A DNA stretch of 64,000 nucleotides from contig NZ_CP064873.1 of NCBI RefSeq assembly GCF_019056515.1, positions 3,348,001 to 3,412,000 of the forward strand. The letters are read 5' to 3'. Shown here piece by piece: positions 45,609 to 54,754 of this stretch. Source of the DNA: Microbacterium paraoxydans. GTDB taxonomy: Bacteria > Actinomycetota > Actinomycetes > Actinomycetales > Microbacteriaceae. A program made the position numbers and the translations under genes. The notes under the pieces are model-generated. The model ran no database searches, had not been told where the DNA came from, and saw only the letters and a list, made by a program, of their open reading frames with translations. Position 1 is the first letter of the stretch. Each line of letters starts with the position of its first letter.

Positions 45609-46259
45609 TCAGCCCTCGCGGGAGAACGTGATGTGGGTCACTCCGGACTCCGCGACCTCGGACGTCACGCGATAGCCGGCCTCGAGGCCGCGCAGGTCAT
45701 CCCAGAGTCGGATGCCGCTGCCGATGAGGATGGGTGTGATGCCCACGTGCAGGTCGTCGACGAGCCCGGCGCGCAGGAACTCCCGGACCGTGGTCGCCCC
45801 GCCGCCGACGCGCACATCACGCCCTCCGGCCACCGCCACGGCTTCCCGCAGCGCCTCCTCCGGTGTCGCGGAGAGGAAGCGGAAGCTCGTGCCGTTCGCG
45901 AACTCGATCGACGGGCGCGGAGTATGCGTGAGGACGAACACCGGCACCTCGAACGGCGGCTCCTCGCCCCACCAGCCGCGCCACTCCGGGTCGTCCGGGT
46001 TCGCGTGGAGCCCGAACATCCCGGCGCCCATGATTTCGGCGCCGATGCCCTGGAAGTACTGCGCCGCGTACTTCTCGTCGACCCCGGTCGTGCCCGCGCC
46101 GCTCGTGTCGTGGAAGACGCGCTCCTGGAAGGTGCGGGTCGCCGTGTAGGCCGCGGTGAGTCGTCCCCAGTCCTCGCCGAAGGGGTTCTCCGGGGTCTGA
46201 TCGGTCGTCGTGGCGAAGCCGTCGAGGGTGATGTTGAGGTCGACGCGCACGCGGGTCAT
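45609..46259 (-). CDS. Dihydrofolate reductase-like protein (RibD C-terminal domain)
   Basis: A 216-residue stand-alone RibD C-terminal-type reductase starting MTRVRVDLNITLDGFATTTD. It has AEIMGAGMFG, VPVFVLTHTPRP and the NADPH-binding DVRVGGGATTVREFLRAGL, followed by DDLHVGITPILIGSGIRLW. It is a probable NADPH-dependent reductase of unknown substrate. It lies just downstream of a flavin-dependent oxidoreductase on the same strand, which hints at a shared redox role. Confidence 0.88.
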   Translation of the reverse strand: MTRVRVDLNITLDGFATTTDQTPENPFGEDWGRLTAAYTATRTFQERVFHDTSGAGTTGVDEKYAAQYFQGIGAEIMGAGMFGLHANPDDPEWRGWWGEEPPFEVPVFVLTHTPRPSIEFANGTSFRFLSATPEEALREAVAVAGGRDVRVGGGATTVREFLRAGLVDDLHVGITPILIGSGIRLWDDLRGLEAGYRVTSEVAESGVTHITFSREG

Positions 46260-46356
46260 GGTGCCTCCGAAGCGGTGGGGACGGGCACCGGTCGGCGCGC
46301 CGTCCCCAGCGTCGGGCGTAACGCGGCCCCTGTCAAGAGCGGACCGCCGTGCCGGA

Positions 46357-47415
46357 TCAGGCCACGGGGTCGCCCTGGACCGGACCCTCCGTGTTGGGCT
46401 TCCACCCGAGGGCCGGCGCCACGTGCTCCGCGAACGCCTCGAGCACATGCAGGTTGTACTCCGGCCCGAGCTGGTTCGGGATCGTCAGCATGAGGGTGTC
46501 CGCGGCCATGACGGCCTCGTCCTGTCGGAGCTGCTCGATGAGCACATCGGGCTCCGCGGCGTAGGTCTTGCCGAACGTGGAGCGGAACCCGTCGATGATG
46601 CCGATCTGGTCGGCGTTCTCCTCGCTGCGCAGCCCGAAGTAGGCGCGGTCCATATCCGACACGAGCGGGAACACGCTGCGGCTGACCGAGACGCGCGGTG
46701 TGCCGGTGTGACCGGCCTCGCGGTAGGCGGAGCGGAACAGCTCGATCTGCTCGCGCTGCAGCTCGTGGAACGGCTGCCCCGTGGCCTCCGTCACGAGCGT
46801 CGAGCTCATCATGTTGAGCCCCTGGCGTCCGGTCTCCTCGGCCGTGGCGCGCGAACCCGAGCCCCACCAGATGTGGTCGCGCAGCGTGGGCGACTGCGGC
46901 TCGATCGCGAGGTACTGTCCCGCGCCCACCATGCGGGGGTCGCCGGGGGCGAGTCGCTCGCCGTCGATGGCCCGCAGGAAGATCTCGAACTTCTCCCGTG
47001 CGAGCACGCTGCCGCGCTCCGGGTCCTCCTCGTCGCGGAAGCCGAAGGTCTCGTAGCCGCGCAGCGCCGTCTCGGGTGACCCACGGCTCACGCCGAGCGC
47101 GATCCGGCCGTCCGCGATGAGGTCGAGTGCGGCCGCCTCCTCCGCGAACTGGAACGGGTTCTCGTAGCGCATGTCGATCACGCCGGTGCCGACCTCGATC
47201 CGCTCGGTGCGCGCGGCCATGGCCGTCAGCAGCGGCATCGGGGACGCCGCCTGGCGGGCCCAATGGTGCACGCGGACGTAGGCGCCGTTGACGCCGAGCT
47301 CGTCCGCGCCCTCCGCGATCTCGATGGTCTGCTTCAGCATGTCGCCTGCGGTGCGGGTCGCCGAGCCGGGCACGTCGGCATAGTGACCGAACGAGAGGAA
47401 TCCGAAAGCCTTCAT
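46357..47415 (-). CDS. LLM-class flavin-dependent oxidoreductase
   Basis: A 352-residue luciferase-like barrel protein. It starts MKAFGFLSFGHYADV and has VRVHHWARQAASPMPLLTAM, EVGTGVIDMRYENPFQFAEE, IALGVSRGSP and WWGSGSRATAEETGRQGLNM, the last near the flavin phosphate site. Members use FMN or F420 for mono-oxygenation or reduction. Substrate and cofactor cannot be told apart by eye. The ATG at 47415 fits the family start. Confidence 0.87.
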   Translation of the reverse strand: MKAFGFLSFGHYADVPGSATRTAGDMLKQTIEIAEGADELGVNGAYVRVHHWARQAASPMPLLTAMAARTERIEVGTGVIDMRYENPFQFAEEAAALDLIADGRIALGVSRGSPETALRGYETFGFRDEEDPERGSVLAREKFEIFLRAIDGERLAPGDPRMVGAGQYLAIEPQSPTLRDHIWWGSGSRATAEETGRQGLNMMSSTLVTEATGQPFHELQREQIELFRSAYREAGHTGTPRVSVSRSVFPLVSDMDRAYFGLRSEENADQIGIIDGFRSTFGKTYAAEPDVLIEQLRQDEAVMAADTLMLTIPNQLGPEYNLHVLEAFAEHVAPALGWKPNTEGPVQGDPVA

Positions 47416-47443
47416 GGTGTATTCGAACGCATGGAAGCCGGGA

Positions 47444-48952
47444 CTATTCCCCCGGGAGGAGGAAGCCGTCGAGCACGAGTCCCCGGATGCGCGGCTCGAG
47501 CTCCGCCCACAGCTGCGGGAAGGGCACCTCGAAGAGGTCGGCAAGGGCGGGGGCGATCTGCAGAACCTGGAGCTCCCCGTCGCAGGCGCCGACGAACCCG
47601 GCGAGCGCGGGATCCACCGCGACGGTCCGCGCGAATCCGCCGCCCTGACGCAGCTCGATCACGCTCGGGTCGTCGTTGCCGGGAAGCAGGTGGCGCGCCT
47701 CCGTCACGTCAGGGGCCACGACGAGGGTGTCCGGCAGTCCCTCGGCGAGCGCATCGTGGGCCGCCAGGCCGAGAGCGAGCGCCGCCCCCACGTTCGCCAC
47801 GGGCTGCGAGACACGCTCCGACCGCCGCAGCGGCTCGCCCTGCTTCCGGCGGAGCAGCACATAGCCGAAGCCGATCGCGGTCACACCCCGCGCCGCGAAG
47901 TCGTCGAGCCACGCGGTGAGCAGCGGAGTGAACGCGGCGTCGCGCGGCGTGATGCCGCCGTCCCTGATCCAGAGCTCGGCGTACGCGAGGGGCGACAGCT
48001 CCTCCCGCTCCACCACCCACAGGTCGAGGTCGGCGGGCACCCACGCGTCCAGCCGGGCAAGGCCCGTGATCCCCGTGCGGGACTCCCAGTTGCCGAGAAG
48101 CTGCGCGATGCCGCCCGGGGTGAGGTGGGCCGGTGCCGTGCGCACGAACTGCTCGACGAGCGCGTCGCCGACCAGACCGCCGTCGCGGTAGTCGTAGGCG
48201 GGCACCCCCTCCGTGCGCGGGGTGATCACGAACGGCGGGTTCGAGACGATGAGATCGAACGCCTCCCCGGCGACCGGCTCGAACATGCTGCCGTGGCGGA
48301 ACTCGATGTTCGTGACCCCGTTGAGCTGCGCGTTCAGCGCTGCGTAGGCGAGAGCCCGGCGGGAGACATCGGTGGCGACGACCCGGCCGGCTCGCCGCGC
48401 GACAAGGAGCGCCTGGATGCCGCAGCCCGTGCCCAGGTCGAGGGCACGATCCACCGCGAGCGGCACGACCGTCTCGGCGAGCGTGCGCGAGGCCCCGCCC
48501 ACGCCGAGCACGTGATCGGCGGGCAGCGGACCGTCGAGGGCGACCTCGTCCAGATCGCTCGCGATCCACCACTCCCCGACACCGTCCTCGTCGACGAACG
48601 ACTGCGGGCGCAGCAGCGCGACCGGGATCACGGAGTCGGCGTCGACCGTCGCCAGCCCCAGGGCCTCCAGACCGTCCACGCCGAGGGTGGGCAGGGCGCG
48701 CTCCACCGCCGCGCGGGGCTGCGGAAGCCCGAGCACCAGGAGACGTCCGAGGGTCGCGAGCACGCCCTCGTCCCCGGCGATCGCCCGCAGGATGGGTTCG
48801 CGCAGGCCGCGGGCGAGGGCATCGTCCGCCTCCTCTCCCCAGAGGCGACGCAGGGGCTCGGATCGGAGGTCGGCGGCGTCGAGATCCGCGGCGAACGCGG
48901 CACTGCGGAGCGGGTCGGGATGGGGGGCGGGGGTGTCGGACACGGCCGTCAC
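47444..48952 (-). CDS. Class I SAM-dependent methyltransferase (RsmC/PrmC-like)
   Basis: A 502-residue protein with a GTG start. An N-terminal domain of about 160 residues is followed by a Rossmann methyltransferase domain: ALDLGTGCGIQALLVARRAG (SAM motif I), VVATDVSRRALAYAALNAQL, and the catalytic LIVSNPPFVI (NPPF, typical of N-methylation of bases or glutamine). The C-terminal part is less conserved. It may act on rRNA or a protein glutamine; the target is unproven. It is divergent from the DUF6049 gene. Confidence 0.85.
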   Translation of the reverse strand: MTAVSDTPAPHPDPLRSAAFAADLDAADLRSEPLRRLWGEEADDALARGLREPILRAIAGDEGVLATLGRLLVLGLPQPRAAVERALPTLGVDGLEALGLATVDADSVIPVALLRPQSFVDEDGVGEWWIASDLDEVALDGPLPADHVLGVGGASRTLAETVVPLAVDRALDLGTGCGIQALLVARRAGRVVATDVSRRALAYAALNAQLNGVTNIEFRHGSMFEPVAGEAFDLIVSNPPFVITPRTEGVPAYDYRDGGLVGDALVEQFVRTAPAHLTPGGIAQLLGNWESRTGITGLARLDAWVPADLDLWVVEREELSPLAYAELWIRDGGITPRDAAFTPLLTAWLDDFAARGVTAIGFGYVLLRRKQGEPLRRSERVSQPVANVGAALALGLAAHDALAEGLPDTLVVAPDVTEARHLLPGNDDPSVIELRQGGGFARTVAVDPALAGFVGACDGELQVLQIAPALADLFEVPFPQLWAELEPRIRGLVLDGFLLPGE

Positions 48953-49048
48953 TCTACGCGTCTTCAGGGTTCTCCTCCCTCCGGCCTCCTAGAATCGCAG
49001 GGTCAGTACTCACGATCCGCCTCCTCCCGGCGTTCGAGGAAGACCTTC

Positions 49049-51244
49049 ATGACCGCGATCACTCCCGAGACGGGCCTCCGCGCGCGCGTGCGCCGGCTCG
49101 CGGCGTTCGTGGTCGCCGCCGGCGTCTGCGTCCTGGGGGTCGGCGGACCGGCGATGGCGGCCGACCAGCCCCCCGCGGACGACGACCAGCGGGTGGAGCT
49201 GCATGTCACGGCGGGCCTGCGCGGCACCGTCGCGCCGGGCACGTCGACCTCGGCGGTGATCACGATCGACAACGAGACCGCGTCGGAGCTCTCCACGGGC
49301 CGGGTCGAGGTCGAGCTCGGCAGCACGCCGCTCGGCGACGATGCCGCCGTCACGAACTGGCTGGACGAGGGGCGTGCTGCCGGTTCGTTCCTCCCGCTCG
49401 GCGACGAGACCACGAAGACGGCCGAGGCCGGAGGATCCGCGACCACGACGGTGTTCGTGCCGCAGGAGACGCTCGAGCCCCTCGCGCCCGGCGTGTACCC
49501 GCTGCGGGCCGTCCTGAGCGATGCCCGCACGAAGGACACCGCGGGGCAGCGCACCACCACCTGGGATGCGACCGCGACGAGCGTCCTCGTCGTCACCTCC
49601 GCGCCGACCAGTCCGATCGGGGTGCTCGTCCCGATCACCGCGACCCCGGCCGGCGGAGCCCTGCTGAGCGCCGAGGAGCTCACCGACCTCACCGCCCCCG
49701 ACGGCGACCTCACCGCACAGCTCGACGGCGTGGCGGGGACGACGGCCGTGCTCGCACTCGATCCCGCCATCCCCGCCGCCATCCGCGCCCTCGGCACGGC
49801 CGCCCCCTCGACGGCCACGGACTGGCTGGAGAGGCTCGACGAGCTCCCCAACGCCCGCTTCGCCCTGCAGTTCGGCGACGCCGACCTCACCGTGCAGGCC
49901 CAGGCCGGTCTCCCGGATGCCCTGGCGCCACTCCCCCTGACCTCCCTGCTCGACCCCGCCGCCTTCCCGCAGCAGCGCGCCGTCACGCCCACGAGCACGC
50001 CCGGGACCGCGGCGGTACCGTCTCCCACGCCGACCGACGGCCCCGCGCTGCCCACCGATGAGGAGCTGGCGGAGATCGACGGGGCCATCCCGGGGATCGT
50101 CTGGCCCGAGAGCGACCTCGCGCAGGGCGACCTCGCCGCCTTCTCCGGGTACCTGGACCGGAAGACGACGACGGTGGTGTCGTCGACGACGGTCGGTGGG
50201 CAGAGTTCCGCCCACGCGACGTCGGGCGGCCAGGACCTGCTCGTCATCGACGCCGCCACGTCCGCCGCGCTGTCGGCCGCCGCGGCCGAATCCTCCTCCG
50301 CCCCGCGTCAGGCGCACCTGGCCGAGGCCGCGGCGCGGCTGTTCCTCGCGGGCGCCCGTGCCCCCGGTGCCCCGCTCCTCGTGGGGCTGGATCGCGACGA
50401 GAACCGCTCGGCCGACGCGCTCCGCGACGCGATCTCGGCGGCGGACTCCGTCGGATTCGAGCTCTCCGCGGTGCGCGCGGCCCCTGCCGCCTCCGTCACT
50501 GTCCCGGAGGCCGCTGCGGCCACCAGGGCCCCTGACCTCGCGAACCTGCTCACGGACGAGGGCGCCCTCACCGCGTTCGCCACCGTCCTCGACGACCCCC
50601 TCGTACTGCTGAGCCCGGAGCGCATCCGGATCCTGCGCACGATCGCGGTCGGCTCGTCCGATGAGGCCTTCGCAGAGAAGGTCGCGGCCCATCGAGCCCG
50701 CACCACCGAGACGCTCGGCGCGGTCAGCATCCCCGACTCCAGCACCATCCAGCTGCTCACGGCCAACGCCGACCTGCCGATCGCGGTGCGCAACGACCTC
50801 TCCTGGCCCGTGACCGTGCGGCTGTTCGCGGCTCCCAGCGATCCGCGCCTCGAGGTGAAGCCCGTGATCGACGTCGAGGTGCAGGCGAACTCGACGACCA
50901 GGGCGAAGGTGCCCGTCTCCGCCCGGGTGGGCAGCGGCGAGCTCGATCTGCGTCTCGCGCTGACCAGCCCGACGGGAGTGCCGATCCAGTCGGAGCAGAC
51001 CGTCCGCGTGGCGGTGCGGGCAGAGTGGGAGACCATCGGGCTCGTCATCTTCGGCGGCCTGGCCGTGCTGCTCATCGCTCTCGGCGTCGTCCGCACGGTG
51101 CGTCGGAAGCGCCGGGAGGCGATCGAGGAGCAGGCGGTCGAGGCAGCCGTCGAGGAACTGATCGAGGAGAAGGAGGCGGAGGCCGCGGTGCAGGAGCGTC
51201 TCGACGGCCCTGATGCCCCTTCCGCGAAGGAGTCGCGTGACTAG
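49049..51244 (+). CDS. DUF6049 secreted membrane-anchored protein, MurJ partner gene
   Basis: A 731-residue protein with a signal sequence (RLAAFVVAAGVCVLGVGGPA), a long extracellular region with an N-terminal beta domain (VELHVTAGLRGTVAPGTSTS), Pro/Thr-rich linker near 50000, and a C-terminal helix (TIGLVIFGGLAVLLIALGVV). A basic then strongly acidic, coiled-coil-like tail follows (residues after about 685). It corresponds to Rv3909 beside murJ in mycobacteria. Its role is not known; the fixed pairing suggests help in lipid II export or wall assembly. The ATG at 49049 follows GAGGAAG. Confidence 0.9.
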   Translation: MTAITPETGLRARVRRLAAFVVAAGVCVLGVGGPAMAADQPPADDDQRVELHVTAGLRGTVAPGTSTSAVITIDNETASELSTGRVEVELGSTPLGDDAAVTNWLDEGRAAGSFLPLGDETTKTAEAGGSATTTVFVPQETLEPLAPGVYPLRAVLSDARTKDTAGQRTTTWDATATSVLVVTSAPTSPIGVLVPITATPAGGALLSAEELTDLTAPDGDLTAQLDGVAGTTAVLALDPAIPAAIRALGTAAPSTATDWLERLDELPNARFALQFGDADLTVQAQAGLPDALAPLPLTSLLDPAAFPQQRAVTPTSTPGTAAVPSPTPTDGPALPTDEELAEIDGAIPGIVWPESDLAQGDLAAFSGYLDRKTTTVVSSTTVGGQSSAHATSGGQDLLVIDAATSAALSAAAAESSSAPRQAHLAEAAARLFLAGARAPGAPLLVGLDRDENRSADALRDAISAADSVGFELSAVRAAPAASVTVPEAAAATRAPDLANLLTDEGALTAFATVLDDPLVLLSPERIRILRTIAVGSSDEAFAEKVAAHRARTTETLGAVSIPDSSTIQLLTANADLPIAVRNDLSWPVTVRLFAAPSDPRLEVKPVIDVEVQANSTTRAKVPVSARVGSGELDLRLALTSPTGVPIQSEQTVRVAVRAEWETIGLVIFGGLAVLLIALGVVRTVRRKRREAIEEQAVEAAVEELIEEKEAEAAVQERLDGPDAPSAKESRD

Positions 51245-52853
51245 TCTCGGGCGCGCCAGCGCCATCATCGGCGCGGGCACCCTGGTCTCCCGCGTGACCG
51301 GGCTGCTGCGCAGCATCATCCTCGTGGCGGTGATCGGCTCGTTCGGGTCGGGTCCTGCCGACGCGTTCGCCGCGGCCAACACCCTGCCGAACAGCGTCTT
51401 CTCCCTCATCTCCGTCGGGATCCTCACCGCGGTCATCGTGCCGCAGATCGTCAAGGCCACGGCTGACGCCGACGGGGGAAACACCTTCATCTCGAAGCTC
51501 TTCACCCTCGGCACCGTCGTCCTGGTCGCCGTCACGGCGGTGGCCACGATCGCAGCACCCTGGCTCGTGCAGATCGTGGCCGGCGGGTTCTCGCCCGCGA
51601 CCCAAGCGCTCGCGACCGCCCTCGCCTACTGGTGCCTGCCGCAGATCCTGTTCTATGGCCTCTACGCGCTGCTGGGCGAGGCTCTGAACGCGCGGCGTAT
51701 CTTCGGGCCGTTCACCTGGGCCCCCGTCGTCAACAACATCGTCTCCATCATCGGGTTCCTCATCCTCGGGTGGGTCTTCGCACCGGTCTCCCGGAACTCC
51801 GCCGAGTGGACCCCGGAGATGATCGCCACTCTCGGCGGCACGGCGACCATCGGCATCGCCGTGCAGGCGCTCATCCTGCTCCTGTTCTGGAGGCGGACGG
51901 GCCTCTCCCTCCGTCCGGACTTCCAGTGGCGAGGGGTCGGCCTCGGCAACGTGGGGAAGCTCGCGGGATGGACGTTCCTGATGGCATTCGCCTCCCTGGC
52001 TGCGGGCGTGCTCCAGGGCAACATCGTCAGCAACGCGTCCGGCACCGGGGCGTCCCTCGCCGTGACCACGAACGCGTGGCTCATCTTCATGCTGCCGTAC
52101 TCCGTCATCGTCCTGTCGATCGGAACCCCGTACTTCACGCAGATCAGCGAGCACGCCGCCGCAGGTCGCGATGACGAGGTCCGGGGGGACATCTCGCGAA
52201 GCATCCGCACTCTGCTCTTCTTCATCGTCGCCGCCGTCGCCGCCGTCGCCGCCGCGGCCATCCCCGCCTCCCGCGTCTTCACCGAGAGCCCCTCGGATGC
52301 CGAGGGCGCGGCCATCGTCCTCCTCTGCTATCTGATCAGCCTCATCCCGCTCACGATCCTGTTCATCGTCCAGCGCACCTTCTACGCCTACGACGACACG
52401 CGCACGCCCTTCTGGTTCACAATCTTCCAGTGCACGTTGATCGTCGTGACCGCGCTGGGCGCCGCCGCGCTCCTGTCCGCAGAGGTCATCGCCCTGACCC
52501 AGCTGGCTGCCGCCGTGGCTCTCGGCCAGTCCATCGCCAGCACGCTGCAGACGATCGTGGCGACCTGGCTGCTGCATCGCAAGATCGGCGGGCTGGGCGT
52601 CCTCTCGTGGATGCGTGCCCTGGCGCTCTTCGCGATCGCCGCGATCCCGGCCGGTCTCGCCGGCTGGGGCACCTTCCTCCTCCTCGGCGGGACGACGGGA
52701 TGGGCGACGTCCGGAGTCATTCCCGGCACCCTGGCGACCGCCGTCATCGGCCTCGTCGTCGTGCTCGTCTACGTCGCGATCCTCGCGGTCTTCCGCGCCC
52801 CGGAGCTGAAGGCCGCCGGCGGCCTCGTCCGCCGCTTCCTTCCCGGTCGCTGA
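51237..52853 (+). CDS. murJ: Lipid II flippase MurJ (MviN family)
   Basis: A 538-residue membrane protein with about 14 helices, beginning VTSLGRASAIIGAGTLVSRVTGLLR (GTG start). The stretches DAFAAANTLPNSVFSLISVG and LNARRIFGPFTWAPVVNNIV match the MurJ cavity and hinge regions. MurJ flips lipid II across the membrane for peptidoglycan synthesis. The start overlaps the DUF6049 stop by 8 bases and an AAGGAG site lies 4 bases before it. It lacks the C-terminal pseudokinase/carbohydrate-binding extension found in the mycobacterial protein. Confidence 0.94.
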   Translation: MTSLGRASAIIGAGTLVSRVTGLLRSIILVAVIGSFGSGPADAFAAANTLPNSVFSLISVGILTAVIVPQIVKATADADGGNTFISKLFTLGTVVLVAVTAVATIAAPWLVQIVAGGFSPATQALATALAYWCLPQILFYGLYALLGEALNARRIFGPFTWAPVVNNIVSIIGFLILGWVFAPVSRNSAEWTPEMIATLGGTATIGIAVQALILLLFWRRTGLSLRPDFQWRGVGLGNVGKLAGWTFLMAFASLAAGVLQGNIVSNASGTGASLAVTTNAWLIFMLPYSVIVLSIGTPYFTQISEHAAAGRDDEVRGDISRSIRTLLFFIVAAVAAVAAAAIPASRVFTESPSDAEGAAIVLLCYLISLIPLTILFIVQRTFYAYDDTRTPFWFTIFQCTLIVVTALGAAALLSAEVIALTQLAAAVALGQSIASTLQTIVATWLLHRKIGGLGVLSWMRALALFAIAAIPAGLAGWGTFLLLGGTTGWATSGVIPGTLATAVIGLVVVLVYVAILAVFRAPELKAAGGLVRRFLPGR

Positions 52854-52870
52854 CGCGGGAATGCCCCGCG
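52854..52870. terminator. Short stem-loop after murJ
   Basis: CGCGGG/CCCGCG with a 5-nt loop directly follows the murJ stop; weak, and it may only reduce read-through into trxB. Confidence 0.4.
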
Positions 52871-52932
52871 GTTACCATGGGTTGAAGCAGTCGGACGTCT
52901 TTCGACAGCACCGCCTTTCTAACGGAGATCAC

Positions 52933-53907
52933 ATGCGTCAGGTCATCATCATCGGCTCCGGCCCCGCCGGATTCACCGCTGCCATCTACGCGGCGCGCGC
53001 GAACCTGGAGCCGCTCCTCATCGCGAGCTCCGTCGAGGTCGGCGGAGAGCTCATGAACACGACCGAGGTCGAGAACTACCCCGGCTTCCCGGAGGGCATC
53101 CAGGGCCCCGAACTCATGGCCAAGTTCCAGGAGCAGGCTGAGAAGTTCGGCACCGAGGTGCTCTACGACGACGTCACCGAGCTCGACGTCGCCGGCCCCG
53201 TCAAGAAGGTCACCCTCGGTTCGGGCGCCACCCACGAGGCGAAGACCATCATCTACGCGACGGGTTCCGCTTACCGCAAGCTCGGCATCGAGGGCGAGGA
53301 GCGTCTCTCCGGCTTCGGCGTCTCCTGGTGCGCCACCTGCGACGGCTTCTTCTTCCGTCAGAAGACGATCGCCGTCGTCGGCGGCGGTGACTCGGCGATG
53401 GAGGAGGCCACCTTCCTCACGCGCTTCGCGGACAAGGTGTACGTCATCCACCGCAAGGACACCCTGCGGGCCTCGAAGATCATGCAGGAGCGCGCCTTCG
53501 CGAACGAGAAGATCGAGTTCGTGTGGAACAGCGAGGTCGTGGAGATCCTCGGCGACAACGCCGTCTCGGGCGTGCAGCTTCGTTCCACCGAGGACGGCTC
53601 GCTGCGCGACCTGCCCCTCGACGGCCTGTTCATCGCCATCGGCAACGACCCGCGCACCCACCTCGTCCACGAGAAGCTCGAGCTCACGCCCGAGGGGACG
53701 ATCTGGGTCGACGGTCGCTCCTCGCGCACGTCGGTTCCCGGAGTCTTCGCCGCCGGCGACGTGATCGACCCCACCTACCGCCAGGCCATCACCGCCGCCG
53801 GGACGGGCACGATCGCGGCCCTCGACGCCGAGCACTTCCTCGCAGACCTGGAGGACTCCTCCGTCGAGGTCCCCGCGGCCGAGGCCGCCGAGGTCATCAC
53901 GGCCTGA
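52933..53907 (+). CDS. trxB: Thioredoxin reductase
   Basis: A 324-residue flavoprotein with the FAD site GSGPAGFTAAIYAARA, NADPH site VVGGGDSAMEEATFL, redox pair in WCATCDGFF (CATC) and the C-terminal FAD motif GVFAAGDV. It passes electrons from NADPH to thioredoxin. The ATG at 52933 follows ACGGAGATC. It is followed 68 bases on by trxA. Confidence 0.97.
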   Translation: MRQVIIIGSGPAGFTAAIYAARANLEPLLIASSVEVGGELMNTTEVENYPGFPEGIQGPELMAKFQEQAEKFGTEVLYDDVTELDVAGPVKKVTLGSGATHEAKTIIYATGSAYRKLGIEGEERLSGFGVSWCATCDGFFFRQKTIAVVGGGDSAMEEATFLTRFADKVYVIHRKDTLRASKIMQERAFANEKIEFVWNSEVVEILGDNAVSGVQLRSTEDGSLRDLPLDGLFIAIGNDPRTHLVHEKLELTPEGTIWVDGRSSRTSVPGVFAAGDVIDPTYRQAITAAGTGTIAALDAEHFLADLEDSSVEVPAAEAAEVITA

Positions 53908-53975
53908 CCACGGCCGGGAACACTTTCCTCCCGCCCGTTGTTGCAACAGGCGAACCTCGAACAAGGAGAACTCTG

Positions 53976-54299
53976 ATGAGTGCAAAGGCAACGAGCCAGG
54001 CGACCTGGGAGCAGGACGTGCTGCAGGCCGATGGTCCCGTGCTGGTGGACTTCTGGGCCGAGTGGTGCGGTCCGTGTCGTATGGTCGCGCCGGTGCTGGA
54101 CGAGATCCAGTCCGACAACCCCGACAAGATCACCATCCTCAAGCTCAACGTGGACGAGAACCCGGAGCTGGCCATGAAGTACCAGATCACGTCGATCCCG
54201 GCGATGAAGGTCTTCCAGGGCGGAGAGGTCAAGACGACGATCATCGGCGCCAAGCCGAAGTTCGCCCTCGAGCAGGATCTCGCCGCTTTCCTCGGCTGA
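53976..54299 (+). CDS. trxA: Thioredoxin
   Basis: A 107-residue thioredoxin with the active site WAEWCGPCRM (CGPC), the cis-proline loop ITSIPAMKVF and the usual LNVDENPELAMKY. It reduces cytosolic disulfides and is itself reduced by the trxB product next door. A strong stem-loop terminator follows. In the M. tuberculosis block cwlM follows trxC; here it is absent. Confidence 0.97.
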   Translation: MSAKATSQATWEQDVLQADGPVLVDFWAEWCGPCRMVAPVLDEIQSDNPDKITILKLNVDENPELAMKYQITSIPAMKVFQGGEVKTTIIGAKPKFALEQDLAAFLG

Positions 54300-54313
54300 T
54301 CCCCCACGACCAC

Positions 54314-54347
54314 GAAAAGGGCCGCACCTCCGGGTGCGGCCCTTTTC
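54314..54347. terminator. Convergent terminator after trxA
   Basis: A perfect 15-bp stem (GAAAAGGGCCGCACC with its complement) closes a 4-nt loop, with A-run and T-run on the two sides of the stem. It lies between convergent trxA and the 111-aa gene. Confidence 0.9.
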
Positions 54348-54409
54348 GCATTCTCCGCGCCGCCCGTACCGGTCAGCGACGGATCAGGAGAGAACGAGGA
54401 GCATCGGCG

Positions 54410-54745
54410 TCAGGAGGCGTCAGCGATGCGCGGGTCCCAGCGACGGTGTCGCTGCTTCTCATCCAGAAGCCCCCAGACGGCCGGGGTGAGCTCCGGGTAT
54501 TCGAGGGCGATCTGGCGCAGCACCCGGTAGTGTCGTGCGGCGTTGGGTCGCACACCGTCGTTCGCAGCGATGTTGTCCGCACGGAGCAGGTAGACGACGA
54601 GTTCGTCGACGCTGGGCAGCTCCTCCATGAACTCCCAGGGGTCCTCACCGCCCAGAAGGCGCTCCTGGACGAGGACGGCGAGTTCGTCCGACGCCTCGGC
54701 GCGCAGCACTTCCAGGCTGGCGCGACGGGGGACGGATTCGGTCAT
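54410..54745 (-). CDS. Small acidic protein of unknown function
   Basis: A 111-residue protein starting MTESVPRRASLEVLRAEASDEL, mostly helical, rich in Glu, Leu and Arg, with no signal peptide. Similar small proteins near the origin in Microbacteriaceae are sometimes labelled tryptophan synthase subunit alpha, but none of that enzyme's active-site features is visible. It starts 9 bases after the stop of the sugar transporter gene, so the two could be co-transcribed. Confidence 0.65.
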   Translation of the reverse strand: MTESVPRRASLEVLRAEASDELAVLVQERLLGGEDPWEFMEELPSVDELVVYLLRADNIAANDGVRPNAARHYRVLRQIALEYPELTPAVWGLLDEKQRHRRWDPRIADAS

Positions 54746-54754
54746 CCCTCCAGC

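Noticed and set aside
47414..49048. In-frame extension of the DUF6049 gene upstream of its signal peptide
   Set aside because: It is antisense to the methyltransferase gene; the signal peptide and ribosome site show the start at 49049.
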